Shown in pieces: positions 42,262 through 51,013 of a DNA stretch of 64,000 nucleotides. Each line of letters begins with the position of its first letter. The first letter of the stretch is position 1. The DNA is from Calothrix sp. NIES-3974. Its GTDB lineage: Bacteria > Cyanobacteriota > Cyanobacteriia > Cyanobacteriales > Nostocaceae. The DNA is taken from the NCBI RefSeq assembly GCF_002368395.1, contig NZ_AP018254.1, positions 2,728,001 through 2,792,000 on the forward strand. The letters run 5' to 3'. A program made the position numbers and the translations under genes. The notes beneath the pieces were generated by a model. The model was given only the letters and a program-made list of their open reading frames with translations, was not told the DNA's origin and did not search any database.

Positions 42262-43577
42262 TACTCCCATTTACTGGTAATCGATAAACCTGCTACCACC
42301 ATTGACGGGGTGTAACAGGAACCGTTCCAATCACCATCACTACCAAGGGCTATTAATTGCTTGAGGGCGGTATAAACATTACCGGAGACCATCGTATCTT
42401 TGACACGACCGATAACTTCTCCGTTTTGGACACGGAATCCTAAATCGACATTAATCGAAAAGTCGCCGGAGATACCTCCACCACCGCCTAAAATTTGATC
42501 GATGATTAATCCATCATCGAGGTTAGCGATTAATTCCTGGAGAGTAAATGTGCCAGTTTTAATCAGGAAATTATACAAACCGGGTGTGGGGTAACTTCCC
42601 AAACTGGGACGAAAGCCGTTTCCGGTGGTGGTGGTGTTGAGATTAATAGCAGTAGTGCGATCGCAATAAAAGTTTTTGAGGATACCGTTTTCGATAAATA
42701 CTAGGGGTTGGGTGAGATGGCCTTCATCGTCAAAGGGACAACTGTAGGGACCTGCGAGGGGGTCTTGGGATAGGGTCAACAGGGGAGAGGTGACTAACTG
42801 TCCGTTTTGACCGACCCAAGGTGAGGATTTTTCTAGGATTCGTTTACCATTTAATGCAGCTTGTACGGTTCCCCACAACATATCTGCGGCTTTAGCGGTA
42901 AAGATAATGGGAACTCGATGGTGGGGTGGGGGAACATTGTGGTCTTTGACCCAACTTAGACGCTGGATAATTTGTTGGGCTAATTTATCAGGTTGTAGAC
43001 TTCCCCTCTGGGTTTGACCATCGCTCACAGATAAAAAATCATCACCCCGCACCCATTCAGCCGACAAGTAACAACTTAGGGTTGTATCCGTATATCGACA
43101 ATCTAAACCTTGGGTATTAATGAGTATGGTTGTTTCCGTATCACACTCCCAATCCCCGCTACACATCACTTCCGGATAGATATCACGCACATAGGCGATT
43201 GTCTGGTTCCCCCACTCTACCAAAACCTCTGGAGAAACAATTTCTCCCAAGTTGGCAAATTGGGTATGATGGGGGGGAGCTAATTCCACTGCTTCCGGTT
43301 GATTCAGATAGCTTAAGGCGATCGCTCGTTGGACAATCTCCTCTGGTGGAACATTTCCGTAAGCGACTGTTAATCCTGGACGACCTCGATACCACAACCG
43401 TAAAGCTGTTCCCAAGGATTGATTGGTTTCGACTTGTTTGAGTCGGTTAGCTTCAAAAAAAACTGGTCGTGACAGGGACTGGGATTGATACACTTCTGCT
43501 GCATCTGCACCCGAACGCAAAGCGAGTTCGAGCAATTTCTCCGCAAAGTTATCTTGGGTTCTTGCTAGGAATTCCAT
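42261..43577 (-). CDS. pmbA: PmbA/TldE-like protein of the TldD/PmbA family
   Basis: A 438-residue TldD/PmbA-family protein. The TldE-type partner lacks the HExxxH zinc motif of TldD, and none is visible here. Features are ADAAEVYQSQSLSRPVFFEANRLKQVETNQS, DEGHLTQPLVFIENGILKNFYCDR, NGFRPSLGSYPTPGLYNFLI and the C-terminal ILGGGGGISGDFSINVDLGFRVQNGEVIGRVKDTMVSGNVY. TldD/TldE form a protease for peptide maturation in E. coli; a TldD partner is not in the window. ATG 43577. It probably shares a transcript with the V4R-like gene upstream, though a 180-bp repeat-rich spacer lies between. Confidence 0.9.
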   Translation of the reverse strand: MEFLARTQDNFAEKLLELALRSGADAAEVYQSQSLSRPVFFEANRLKQVETNQSLGTALRLWYRGRPGLTVAYGNVPPEEIVQRAIALSYLNQPEAVELAPPHHTQFANLGEIVSPEVLVEWGNQTIAYVRDIYPEVMCSGDWECDTETTILINTQGLDCRYTDTTLSCYLSAEWVRGDDFLSVSDGQTQRGSLQPDKLAQQIIQRLSWVKDHNVPPPHHRVPIIFTAKAADMLWGTVQAALNGKRILEKSSPWVGQNGQLVTSPLLTLSQDPLAGPYSCPFDDEGHLTQPLVFIENGILKNFYCDRTTAINLNTTTTGNGFRPSLGSYPTPGLYNFLIKTGTFTLQELIANLDDGLIIDQILGGGGGISGDFSINVDLGFRVQNGEVIGRVKDTMVSGNVYTALKQLIALGSDGDWNGSCYTPSMVVAGLSITSKWE

Positions 43578-43579
43578 GA

Positions 43580-43757
43580 TGAAAGAATTCGGGACACAGG
43601 ATACAGGATACAGGAGAGTGGGTAAACTATTTTGGATTTTGGATTATTCTTCGGTTGATCCGCGCTACGCGCGTCTATGGATTTTGGATTTATGGCGCTA
43701 TTTCAAGTGGGAGGAGAGTGGGTAAACTATTTTGGATTTTGGATTTATGGGGCTATT
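43580..43757. repeat. Repeat-rich spacer with 100-bp-offset duplication
   Basis: Includes GATACAG heptamers (43593-43615). AGGAGAGTGGGTAAACTATT occurs at 43612 and again at 43712 (offset 100). Sequence GGATTTATGGCGCTATTTCA (about 43687) recurs at 43741 with one change. Within the first copy, a 37-bp dispersed element is inserted (about 43644-43680; TTCGGTTGATCCGCGCTACG) between GGATT sequences. Confidence 0.8.
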
Positions 43758-44246
43758 TCAAGTGGGAGTAAATTCAAACACGTCAAAACTACCACCCTTT
43801 AACACGGATGCAGTTTGTTGAGCTTGGAAACGTTGACCCATTAATTCTTCTAACGCACCCCAAACAGCACCTAAAGTGAAAGTACATTGACGACTGGAAC
43901 CAGGTTGTTCTCCGGCGGAACAAAGGGTTTCTGAGGTGTAAACTGTAATTATCCCTTCTGCTTGACTAATTTTTTCCACCAGACAAAAACGACTACCTTC
44001 TTTTCCCAACGCAAACCGCATTTTATCCGTCAAGACATCAAAATCAATCGACTGACCAGACCAGCCTAAATCTTTAATTAACTGTTTACCTCGCGCTCTT
44101 CCAGCAGTAGTCAAGGCGATCGCAGCTGCTTGTTGGCCTAATGCGTCCTCCATACCTGCGATCGCTGCTTTAAAACAAGTTATACTGCAAAAATCTCCCA
44201 ATTCTTGCCGCCACATACGCTGTTCCCGCAAATCAAGCTGTTTCAA
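43758..44246 (-). CDS. Possible V4R-type (4-vinyl-reductase-like) protein
   Basis: A protein of about 160 residues conserved in pattern with cyanobacterial 'hydrocarbon-binding' V4R-like proteins: FCSITCFKAAIAGMEDALGQQAAAIALTTAGRARGKQLIKDLG and RQCTFTLGAVWGALEELMGQRFQAQQTASVLKGGSFDVFEF. It has two cysteines near the N-terminus (FCSITCF). The fold is guessed from memory of that family and could be wrong; no ligand is known. The frame opens at a TTG (44246); ATG 44216 (MWRQELGDF) is a good alternative start. Lies between pmbA and murQ, same strand; an 84-bp spacer follows murQ. Confidence 0.55.
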   Translation of the reverse strand: MKQLDLREQRMWRQELGDFCSITCFKAAIAGMEDALGQQAAAIALTTAGRARGKQLIKDLGWSGQSIDFDVLTDKMRFALGKEGSRFCLVEKISQAEGIITVYTSETLCSAGEQPGSSRQCTFTLGAVWGALEELMGQRFQAQQTASVLKGGSFDVFEFTPT

Positions 44247-44330
44247 TTATTTCGATGAAACCTTGATTCAGCAACAGAATTTTTACGCATGGTTGGGGAA
44301 GAATCGCTCCAGCTATAGGTAATAGTACAG

Positions 44331-45254
44331 TTAATTCTTGTGCTGCTTATAGCTGTGGACAGCAACACGAAGATTGCCTTGATGTTGTTGTAATAATGCT
44401 TCTCCTGTAGTTTGATCTACACCAGTCCAGTGCATTAATAAAGCCAGTTTCACCCGTTTACCACTGCGTTCTAGCAAATCACTTGCTAAATCCCGACTCA
44501 GGTCAGTCAAATCAGTTAAAATCCGAATCGCGCGATCGCGTAATTTACTGTTGGTGACAGCCACATCCACCATGCGGTTTCCGTAGGTTTTACCGAGCTT
44601 CACCATTGTTCCTGTGGAAATAATATTCAAAGCCAATTTAGTCGCAGTTCCAGCCTTCAAACGGGTGGAACCAGCCAAAATCTCTGGTCCTGTAAGCAAG
44701 CGAATATTAATGTCCACATCAGCTGGAACCTGCTCTTCGGGAACACAAGCCATCATCACCGTTAAAGCACCCTCACCCTTAGCTGCACTCAAGGCTCCAT
44801 GTACGTAGGGAGTTGTCCCCCCAGCGGTAATTCCAATCACCACATCCAAACTACCAATTCCGTATTCCCGAATGATGGCTTCCCCATCTTCCCTACGGTC
44901 TTCTTTTTCCTCCGAACTTTTGAGCAAAGCACTTGCACCCCCAGCAATAATTCCTTGTACTAATTCCGGTGGGGTACAAAAAGTTGGTGGACATTCTGCC
45001 GCATCTAATACACCTAAGCGTCCAGAGGTACCTGCACCGACGTAAAATAAACGACCTCCTCGTCCTAATCTAGCTGCTGTTTCCTCAATGGTTCGTGCTA
45101 GGGCTAACTTTGCCCCAGCTACGGCTGTAACAGCTTTTTGGTCTTCCCGATTAAACAATTCGACAATTTCTTGAGCATCTAGTTCATCTAAATTTTGACT
45201 GTCAGGATTAATTTGTTCAGTCAAAAGGTGTCCGCGTTCCTGTAAATTAGTCAT
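44331..45254 (-). CDS. murQ: N-acetylmuramic acid 6-phosphate etherase MurQ
   Basis: MurQ cleaves the lactyl ether of MurNAc-6-phosphate to give GlcNAc-6-phosphate during peptidoglycan recycling. It is an SIS-domain protein: RLFYVGAGTSGRLGVLDAAECPPTF and GTTPYVHGALSAAKGEGA are signatures, with the catalytic Glu in the SSEEKEDRREDGEAII helix. The open frame extends to 45332, but ATG 45254 (MTNLQERGHLLTEQ) matches the usual N-terminus, giving 307 residues. In this window NagZ and a PBP4-type carboxypeptidase are also encoded, consistent with recycling. Neighbour to the V4R-like gene downstream. Confidence 0.95.
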   Translation of the reverse strand: MTNLQERGHLLTEQINPDSQNLDELDAQEIVELFNREDQKAVTAVAGAKLALARTIEETAARLGRGGRLFYVGAGTSGRLGVLDAAECPPTFCTPPELVQGIIAGGASALLKSSEEKEDRREDGEAIIREYGIGSLDVVIGITAGGTTPYVHGALSAAKGEGALTVMMACVPEEQVPADVDINIRLLTGPEILAGSTRLKAGTATKLALNIISTGTMVKLGKTYGNRMVDVAVTNSKLRDRAIRILTDLTDLSRDLASDLLERSGKRVKLALLMHWTGVDQTTGEALLQQHQGNLRVAVHSYKQHKN

Positions 45255-45514
45255 TCGATTTGAGATTTTGAATTTTAGAATTCTACGGGCATTAATATCT
45301 GCAACACTACGAATCAATAAACACGTTCTCAATCTAAATTGGACACAAAAAAGTGGTAGAAACAGAGATTATAGATATCTACCACACAACAGATGTATGT
45401 ATATAGCGTTGCATCATACCAAAAAACATTCGATGGAGACAAAACAAATTAGAATTCGCTTCCATCAGAGTACAGCATTTCCACCTTGATTTTTGCCTTT
45501 ATGTGTTGTTACCG

Positions 45515-46150
45515 TTACAAACCACCTGCTAGTCGAGCAATTTGAGTCCGAGCATTTGCGATCGCTTCCTTTAATCCTTCCCCACCCAATTCATCGTTTT
45601 CCATTTCCACAAATGTAATATCAGTAATGCCAATAAACCCAAATACCGTTGCGAGATAGGGGGTTTGAAAATTCATCTGTGCGTATTGTCCACCTGCACC
45701 AAAACCCGAACCTCCCCGTACAGCAACGATATACATTTTTTTATCCAACACCAGGGGTTGATAGGGAGTGGTAGGATTTTCCGGTGTAAACGCAAATGTC
45801 CTCCCAATCCTGACAATCTGGTCGATGTAGGCTTTGAGAGCGCTGGGAATACTGAAATTGTACATGGGAGTACCGATAACGTATATATCCGCAGCAAGAA
45901 ATTCATCCACTAGGCGATCGCTCAAATGAATTGCTGCTTGATGTTGGGGTGTACGTTCCTCTGCTGGGGTATAAGCTGCGGCAATCCAAGCTTCATCGAC
46001 ATGGGGAAGGGGATTGCGTCCCACATCGCGATAGCTAATTGTATACTGAGGATGAAATTGTTGCCAAATTTTGACAAATTCTCCAGAGAGTCTACGGGAA
46101 TGGGAACGTTCTCCACGGGGACTAGCATCGATGTGTAGTAACTGTGGCAT
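45515..46150 (-). CDS. azoR: FMN-dependent NADH-azoreductase
   Basis: A 211-residue flavodoxin-like reductase of the AzoR family: LLHIDASPRGERSHSRRLSGEF, YVIGTPMYNFSIPSALKAYIDQIVRIGRTFAF and AVRGGSGFGAGG are family signatures. It reduces azo compounds and quinones using NADH and FMN in the cytoplasm; the natural substrate is likely a quinone. It is divergently transcribed from an AraC-type regulator across a spacer of about 300 bp, the usual arrangement for local regulation. ATG 46150. Confidence 0.93.
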   Translation of the reverse strand: MPQLLHIDASPRGERSHSRRLSGEFVKIWQQFHPQYTISYRDVGRNPLPHVDEAWIAAAYTPAEERTPQHQAAIHLSDRLVDEFLAADIYVIGTPMYNFSIPSALKAYIDQIVRIGRTFAFTPENPTTPYQPLVLDKKMYIVAVRGGSGFGAGGQYAQMNFQTPYLATVFGFIGITDITFVEMENDELGGEGLKEAIANARTQIARLAGGL

Positions 46151-46453
46151 AAATTCTGTGCTGTGACATGACGATTTTGATTACTCATCCAGCTTAGGCA
46201 AATTGTTTACCTGGTGCTGTCAAAATCCTGTGGTACTTGTAAAATCTTGCGATCAATTTAGGCAATTTTCTGCAACAGGAGTCATACCATCAAATACCCA
46301 TAAAATGAAAGTTATACCAATTTGCAAACTGAATACGACAAATAAATTTTGACCAGCGATGGCAATGCTACGTCCCATATTCAGTATATTTTGCAAACAT
46401 TTACAGTCAAACCGTTTTTTGAATTGGTATTAGGCAAATTACAGTTGGGGAAA

Positions 46454-47317
46454 ATGGAATCGCAAGCAAACCTATCCAGCCAAAAGCGTGGCTGGGAAAA
46501 TATTTTAGTGGAACAATACCAAGTTCCCAAAGGCGAAGCAATTTGCTATGACCACAAAAAACATACAATTTACCTGTCCCTCGCACCCCGTCCCGTGAGT
46601 TTGTACCAAGTTAGAGAAAAACAGAGCTATAGGGGATTCTATCGTAAAGGTGATATTGCCATCACTCCTGCGGATATGTCTATATTCTGCCGTTGGGAAC
46701 GGGATGATCGGTTTTTACAGATATCCATCTCCTCAGCTTTTGTGGATACTGTTGCCAGGGAAACAATGGAGCGGGAGAACCTGGAATTAATTCCTTGTTT
46801 TCGCACCAAGGACTCCCAACTTGAAGCGATCGCAATGATGCTACTTACGGAACTACAACAGGAAAATACAGCTTCCCATCTCTACGTAGAATCACTGGCT
46901 AATCTACTGGCAATTCATTTAATCAGACAATACGCCACATCCAAACCCCATCTTGCTATCCGTGAAGGCGGATTACCTCCATACCAGCTAACGCAAGTAT
47001 TGGAATATATCAATGCCCATCTTGATCGCAACGTGAAGCTGGCCGATTTAGCCCCATTACTGAATATGAGTAAGTATCATTTTAGCCACGCTTTCCAACA
47101 ATCGATGGGCATTCCCCCCTACCAATATCTCCTCCAACAACGCATTGAACGGGCAAAACTGCTATTAAAACAAACGGAGCGATATTCCACAGGAGTCCCT
47201 ACGCGATCGCTTGCGGAAATTGCCCTTGATTGCGGATTTAGCAGCCACAGCCATTTTACCAAGCAGTTTCGCCAATTCACAGGGATGACGCCAACGGCTT
47301 ATCGACTCACTGTCTGA
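46454..47317 (+). CDS. AraC-family transcriptional regulator
   Basis: A 287-residue AraC/XylS-type regulator. The C-terminal double helix-turn-helix is clear: LAPLLNMSKYHFSHAFQQSMGIPPYQYLLQQRIERAKLLLKQ then LAEIALDCGFSSHSHFTKQFRQFTGMTPTAYR. The N-terminal part (RGFYRKGDIAITPADMSIFCRWERDDRFLQISIS) is the ligand-sensing cupin-like region. The open frame starts with a TTG at 46349 in repeat-like sequence (CAATGCTACGTCCC), so ATG 46454 (MESQANLSS) is chosen. It is divergent to the azoreductase gene and probably controls it (inference from position). Confidence 0.88.
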   Translation: MESQANLSSQKRGWENILVEQYQVPKGEAICYDHKKHTIYLSLAPRPVSLYQVREKQSYRGFYRKGDIAITPADMSIFCRWERDDRFLQISISSAFVDTVARETMERENLELIPCFRTKDSQLEAIAMMLLTELQQENTASHLYVESLANLLAIHLIRQYATSKPHLAIREGGLPPYQLTQVLEYINAHLDRNVKLADLAPLLNMSKYHFSHAFQQSMGIPPYQYLLQQRIERAKLLLKQTERYSTGVPTRSLAEIALDCGFSSHSHFTKQFRQFTGMTPTAYRLTV

Positions 47318-47325
47318 ACGAGAAC

Positions 47326-47347
47326 GAGACGTAATATATTACGTCTC
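47326..47347. repeat. Palindrome GAGACGTAATATATTACGTCTC
   Basis: Perfect inverted repeat directly after the AraC-type gene stop (47315-47317). Its GAGACGTA/TACGTCTC arms match the 42239 and 52983 palindromes; the inner part differs. No T-run follows on the plus strand, so it is more likely a dispersed repeat than a terminator. Confidence 0.9.
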
Positions 47348-47360
47348 TACAAACAAAAAA

Positions 47361-47382
47361 TACCCCCGGTATCCCGGAGGGC
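47361..47382 (-). terminator. psbA terminator
   Basis: On the minus strand GCCCTCCGGGATACCGGGGG forms a stem (about seven pairs) and is followed by TATTTTTTG. It is 50 bp beyond the psbA stop. A strong intrinsic terminator for psbA. Confidence 0.85.
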
Positions 47383-47432
47383 ATTTTCGCTATTTACCTA
47401 ACTTGTAGCTAAATCCAAACCAAAACCTGGAA

Positions 47433-48515
47433 TTAACCGTTGATTGCAGGTGCGCTCAATGCAACAGGTGCAGCTTCACCAGCAGCCAAGTCGAGGGGGA
47501 AGTTGTGAGCATTACGCTCGTGCATTACTTCCATACCCAAGTTGGCACGGTTGATGATGTCTGCCCAAGTGTTGATTACACGACCTTGGCTGTCAATCAC
47601 AGACTGGTTGAAGTTGAACCCGTTCAAGTTGAACGCCATGGTGCTGATTCCCAATGCGGTGAACCAAATTCCTACTACTGGCCATGCTGCTAAGAAGAAG
47701 TGCAATGCACGGCTGTTGTTGAAGGATGCGTATTGGAAAATCAAACGACCGAAGTATCCGTGTGCTGCCACGATGTTGTAGGTTTCTTCCTCTTGACCGA
47801 ATTTGTAGCCGTAGTTTTGGCTTTCGTTTTCGGTTGTCTCACGTACTAGAGAGGAAGTTACCAAGCTTCCGTGCATTGCACAGAATAAGCTTCCACCGAA
47901 TACTGCTGCTACTCCCAATTGGTGGAAGGGGTGCATCAGAATGTTGTGTTCTGCTTGGAATACCAACATGAAGTTGAAGGTTCCGGAGATTCCCAAGGGC
48001 ATTCCGTCGGAGAAGGAACCTTGTCCAATGGGGTAAATCAAGAATACTGCGGTTGCTGATGCTAATGGTGCAGAGTAAGCAACACAAATCCAAGGACGCA
48101 TTCCTAAGCGGTAGGATAATTCCCACTGACGACCTAGGTAGCAGAAGCATCCAATTAGGAAGTGGAAGATTACTAATTGGTATGGACCGCCGTTGTATAA
48201 CCACTCATCTAAGGATGCTGCTTCCCAGATGGGGTAGAAGTGGAGTCCGATGGCGTTGGAGGAGGGTACTACTGCTCCGGAGATGATGTTGTTTCCGTAG
48301 ATTAAGGAACCTGCTACTGGTTCGCGGATTCCGTCGATGTCTACTGGGGGTGCTGCGATGAAGGCGATGATGAAGCAGGTGGTTGCTGCTAACAGGGTGG
48401 GAATCATCAATACGCCGAACCAGCCGATGTATAACCGGTTGTCGGTGCTGGTGATCCACTCGCAGAACCGCTCCCATACGTTTGCGCTTTCGCGACGTTG
48501 TAAGGTTGTGGTCAT
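47433..48515 (-). CDS. psbA: Photosystem II reaction-centre protein D1
   Basis: The D1 protein binds the Mn4CaO5 cluster, P680 chlorophyll and QB. All expected ligands are present by count: Y161, D170, E189, H190, H198, H215, S264, H272, H332, E333, H337, D342 and the processing site after A344, leaving a 16-residue C-terminal extension ([16 protein letters not shown]). Length 360 is canonical. Residue 130 is Gln, as in the low-light (D1:1) form; Glu130 is typical of the high-light isoforms. The gene has its own minus-strand promoter and a strong terminator, and lies downstream of no other gene in its direction. Cyanobacteria carry several psbA copies; this is one of them. Confidence 0.99.
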   Translation of the reverse strand: MTTTLQRRESANVWERFCEWITSTDNRLYIGWFGVLMIPTLLAATTCFIIAFIAAPPVDIDGIREPVAGSLIYGNNIISGAVVPSSNAIGLHFYPIWEAASLDEWLYNGGPYQLVIFHFLIGCFCYLGRQWELSYRLGMRPWICVAYSAPLASATAVFLIYPIGQGSFSDGMPLGISGTFNFMLVFQAEHNILMHPFHQLGVAAVFGGSLFCAMHGSLVTSSLVRETTENESQNYGYKFGQEEETYNIVAAHGYFGRLIFQYASFNNSRALHFFLAAWPVVGIWFTALGISTMAFNLNGFNFNQSVIDSQGRVINTWADIINRANLGMEVMHERNAHNFPLDLAAGEAAPVALSAPAING

Positions 48516-48578
48516 GATTTTATGAGTGCTTTATGTATCTTAATAATTTTTGATGAGTTAACTTACCCATCTGTTACT

Positions 48579-48607
48579 ACATTAAAAGTTAAGTTGCGTT
48601 TTGTAAA
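48579..48607 (-). promoter_or_regulatory. psbA promoter, sigma-70 type
   Basis: On the minus strand, TTTACA (48602-48607) is followed after 17 bp by TAATGT (48579-48584), close to sigma-70 consensus and typical for cyanobacterial psbA. It predicts a transcript start at about 48572 and an untranslated leader of about 55-60 nt. Confidence 0.7.
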
Positions 48608-48672
48608 GGATTTATCATTAATGTTTAGTTATGTTTTTAGCATAATATTATTAGCTAAATTAATCACATCTA

Positions 48673-48790
48673 GAAATCCTAGATGATTCCTAAAATCTTC
48701 CATGTAGGGTTGTTGACTGCCATAGGCATGGCTTCTCTAGGAGAAGTCTTCCCGCAGGGTATAGCCACAACAGAAATCGGATTGCGATAT
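48673..48790. repeat. MITE-like element with a nested small repeat
   Basis: Left end GAAATCCTAGATGATTCC; ACATGTAGGG-like inner block CCATGTAGGGTTGTTGACTG as at 12060-12080; right end AATCGGATTGCGATAT is the inverse of the AGCAATCCGA end. A 47-bp element (48720-48766, GGCATGGCTTCTC...GAGAAGTC) lies within it, absent from the 12031 copy. Confidence 0.7.
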
Positions 48791-48923
48791 AGTAAGAGTG
48801 TCCTGAATTTTCCTCGGCATGGAAATTAGCCACGCCATTTTTCGCCTGTAACCAAAAATATTTGTGCAGACTCTAGACTTGTCTGGCTGGGTGTGGTATA
48901 TTGTGTGCTGTGAATAATTAAGA

Positions 48924-48997
48924 GGCTCAGTAGCTCAGTTGGTTAGAGTAGGGGACTCATAAGCCCTTGGTCGTCAGTTCGAGTCTGACCTGAGCCA
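48924..48997 (+). tRNA. trnM-CAU: tRNA-Met, elongator (CAT)
   Basis: 74 nt, acceptor GGCTCAG/CTGAGCC, D arm with GGTTAGAG, anticodon loop CTCATAA (CAT), T arm GTCAG-TTCGAGT-CTGAC. It lacks the initiator features seen at 15868. An Ile-tRNA with lysidine (CAU) is possible but the sequence is the usual Met type. Confidence 0.92.
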
Positions 48998-49020
48998 TTT
49001 TTATTTAATATATTTAAAGA

Positions 49021-49050
49021 AAACCTCTATTAAAGAGGTTTTTGTTGTTT
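49021..49050 (+). terminator. Terminator after tRNA-Met
   Basis: AAACCTCT/AGAGGTTT stem (49021-49041) followed by TTTGTTGTTTTTTTTCT. It lies 24 bp after the tRNA. Confidence 0.85.
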
Positions 49051-49176
49051 TTTTTCTAGAAACAGTAAAAACTTTTAGCGACAAAGCCAACATTAAGCTT
49101 GAAAACTTCAGCAGGGCTTAAGCAAGGTAGAGAGAGGGGTGCCAATAGCGCAGTTTCTTGCAAGAGAAAATTTGTC

Positions 49177-49207
49177 ATTGCGACCGAAACGCAGTTTCAG
49201 TCGCAAT
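49177..49207. repeat. Inverted repeat ATTGCGACCGAAAC type
   Basis: ATTGCGACCGAAAC, GCA loop, GTTTCAGTCGCAAT: 14-bp stem with a G-T. Similar CATTGCGA...GAAAC repeats are common in cyanobacterial genomes. It lies in the spacer 85 bp beyond the HflX stop on its 3' side, so it could also aid termination. Confidence 0.7.
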
Positions 49208-49291
49208 CCCAAAATTTTGGTGATTACTTTGCCTCCGTACCCTAGCTGAGTGACGCAGTGACGCTACTTTTGCCTAAGTCCGATTCAGTCT

Positions 49292-51013
49292 TTAACATCC
49301 GAATTCGGAAACAGTATTGGCTGCATAATAAACAAGCTGACCCAGACGCTGACGCAGGGTTTCTAACCCTAAACGTTCCCTAGCGGAGATAAAAACAGCT
49401 AATGGAAACTCTTCCCTGGCAATTGCTAGGGTTTCACTACTAGCTTGGTCAATTTTATTAAAAACCACTAAAGCGGGTCCAGGTGTAATCGGCATCATAG
49501 CCAAAATATCACGCACGGAGCGGATATGGCTTAACCAAGCGGGGTGAGATAGGTCAACTAAATGCAATAATGCATCGGCTTCCGTGACTTCCTCTAGGGT
49601 GGCACGAAAAGCATCAACTAGTGCATCTGGCAATTCATGGATAAAACCAACCGTATCGGTGATCAGAATTTCCGATGCTGCACCGGTGGAAGCGTCGGGA
49701 ACAACTAACCGACGTGTGGTTGGGTCAAGGGTTGCAAATAACTGGTCGGCAGTGTATACTTCAGCGTTGGTGAGGGCATTAAGTAATGTTGATTTACCAG
49801 CATTGGTATACCCAACCAAGGCAACCGAAGGAACTTCCCGATGTTGTCGTCGCTGACGTAAACGGGAACGATGGGCTTGCAGCTGATCTACTTCCTGCTG
49901 TAAACGAGCAATGCGCTTTTGTATTGCCCGACGCTCGGTTTCTAACTTCGTTTCCCCTGGACCTCTAGTTCCGATACCACCTCCCAGTCGGGACATGGCT
50001 TGTCCCCGTCCGGTGAGTCGAGGTAACATGTATTCTAGCTGGGCTAGCTCGACTTGGAGTTTACCGGCGCGAGATTGGGCCCTTTGGGCAAAAATGTCTA
50101 ATATTAACTCGGTTCTGTCAACGACTCGCACACCAATTTTTTGTTCGAGGTTGCGAACCTGGGAGGGAGATAAATCCCGGTCAAAAACAATCAGATTTGC
50201 ACCGGTGAGTTGGGCTGCAAGGGCGATTTCTTGAACTTTTCCGTCTCCCACAACACTTTGGGGATGGATGCGGTTACGTTTTTGGATAATAGTTTGTAAA
50301 ACTTCTCCTCCGGCAGTATCGACTAATCGCGCCAACTCTGCTAAGGTATCTTGGAAATGTTGCTCAGAAATATCATCAGTTTGCACACCGACGATGACAG
50401 TGCGATCGCAATCTGTATTTACTTCCTGGGCAATGAATTCCCGCTCAAACTCCGCTTCTAGACTTTCGACTAGCTCCAAAAAATCTTGGTCGGAGATCAC
50501 ATCTAAACTCATCGGTGGGGAAATTACCCAGTTTTGCGGCAAAGATAAGTGTTTACCGCTACCTCCACTCGGAACTAACTCCCGAACATTTTGGGCAATT
50601 AAGTGGGCTAAATAGGCATGTTTGACATACCCTGTTGCTCCACCACCCCGTTTAGTAAAACCAGTGCCAGTAATATTGAGCATAACCAGAGCATCCAAGC
50701 GCTGCATAGCCATTGCGGTTAAAGCAGCCTCATTCGGTGGTTCTGGTTTCAGGTGGGTAGCCAAACACCGAATCCCGCTTAAACGTGCAGCCCCGTAACG
50801 GGGGAGTTCCAGGGGCGGAATTTGGGTTTGACGCGGAGTGCCTACCCCAACCCGGATTACTTGTCCACGACGGTTAAGATAGGCACACACAGGCTGATTA
50901 ATTTCGGCACTGATGGCCGCCAGTCGCTGGGAAAATTCGGGCGTAGTGACGCGATCGCCCGGAATGCGCTGGTGGTATAGCCGTTGAAGTTGCTTCAACT
51001 GGCTGGATTTCAA
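49292..51013 (-). CDS. hflX: GTPase HflX
   Basis: HflX is a ribosome-associated GTPase that splits stalled ribosomes. The C-terminal GTPase domain has G1 VALVGYTNAGKSTLL, G3 ITDTVGFIHELPDALVDAF and G4 VFNKIDQ; the central domain has QSVVGDGKVQEIALAAQLTGANLIVFDRDLSPSQ and GRTEL-like helices with GGIGTRGPGETKLETERR. The 573-residue length exceeds E. coli HflX because of an N-terminal extension of about 190 residues, usual in cyanobacteria. The only usual start codon of the frame is TTG at 51013; see findings on upstream in-frame codons. No hfq neighbour. Confidence 0.95.
   Translation of the reverse strand: MKSSQLKQLQRLYHQRIPGDRVTTPEFSQRLAAISAEINQPVCAYLNRRGQVIRVGVGTPRQTQIPPLELPRYGAARLSGIRCLATHLKPEPPNEAALTAMAMQRLDALVMLNITGTGFTKRGGGATGYVKHAYLAHLIAQNVRELVPSGGSGKHLSLPQNWVISPPMSLDVISDQDFLELVESLEAEFEREFIAQEVNTDCDRTVIVGVQTDDISEQHFQDTLAELARLVDTAGGEVLQTIIQKRNRIHPQSVVGDGKVQEIALAAQLTGANLIVFDRDLSPSQVRNLEQKIGVRVVDRTELILDIFAQRAQSRAGKLQVELAQLEYMLPRLTGRGQAMSRLGGGIGTRGPGETKLETERRAIQKRIARLQQEVDQLQAHRSRLRQRRQHREVPSVALVGYTNAGKSTLLNALTNAEVYTADQLFATLDPTTRRLVVPDASTGAASEILITDTVGFIHELPDALVDAFRATLEEVTEADALLHLVDLSHPAWLSHIRSVRDILAMMPITPGPALVVFNKIDQASSETLAIAREEFPLAVFISARERLGLETLRQRLGQLVYYAANTVSEFGC

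Noticed and set aside
45255-45332. N-terminal extension of MurQ
   Set aside because: The extra 26 residues do not fit MurQ, whereas MTNLQERGHLLTEQ from 45254 does.
49292-49320. hfq-hflX operon
   Set aside because: No Hfq-like small gene precedes hflX; upstream is the HTH fragment on the opposite strand.
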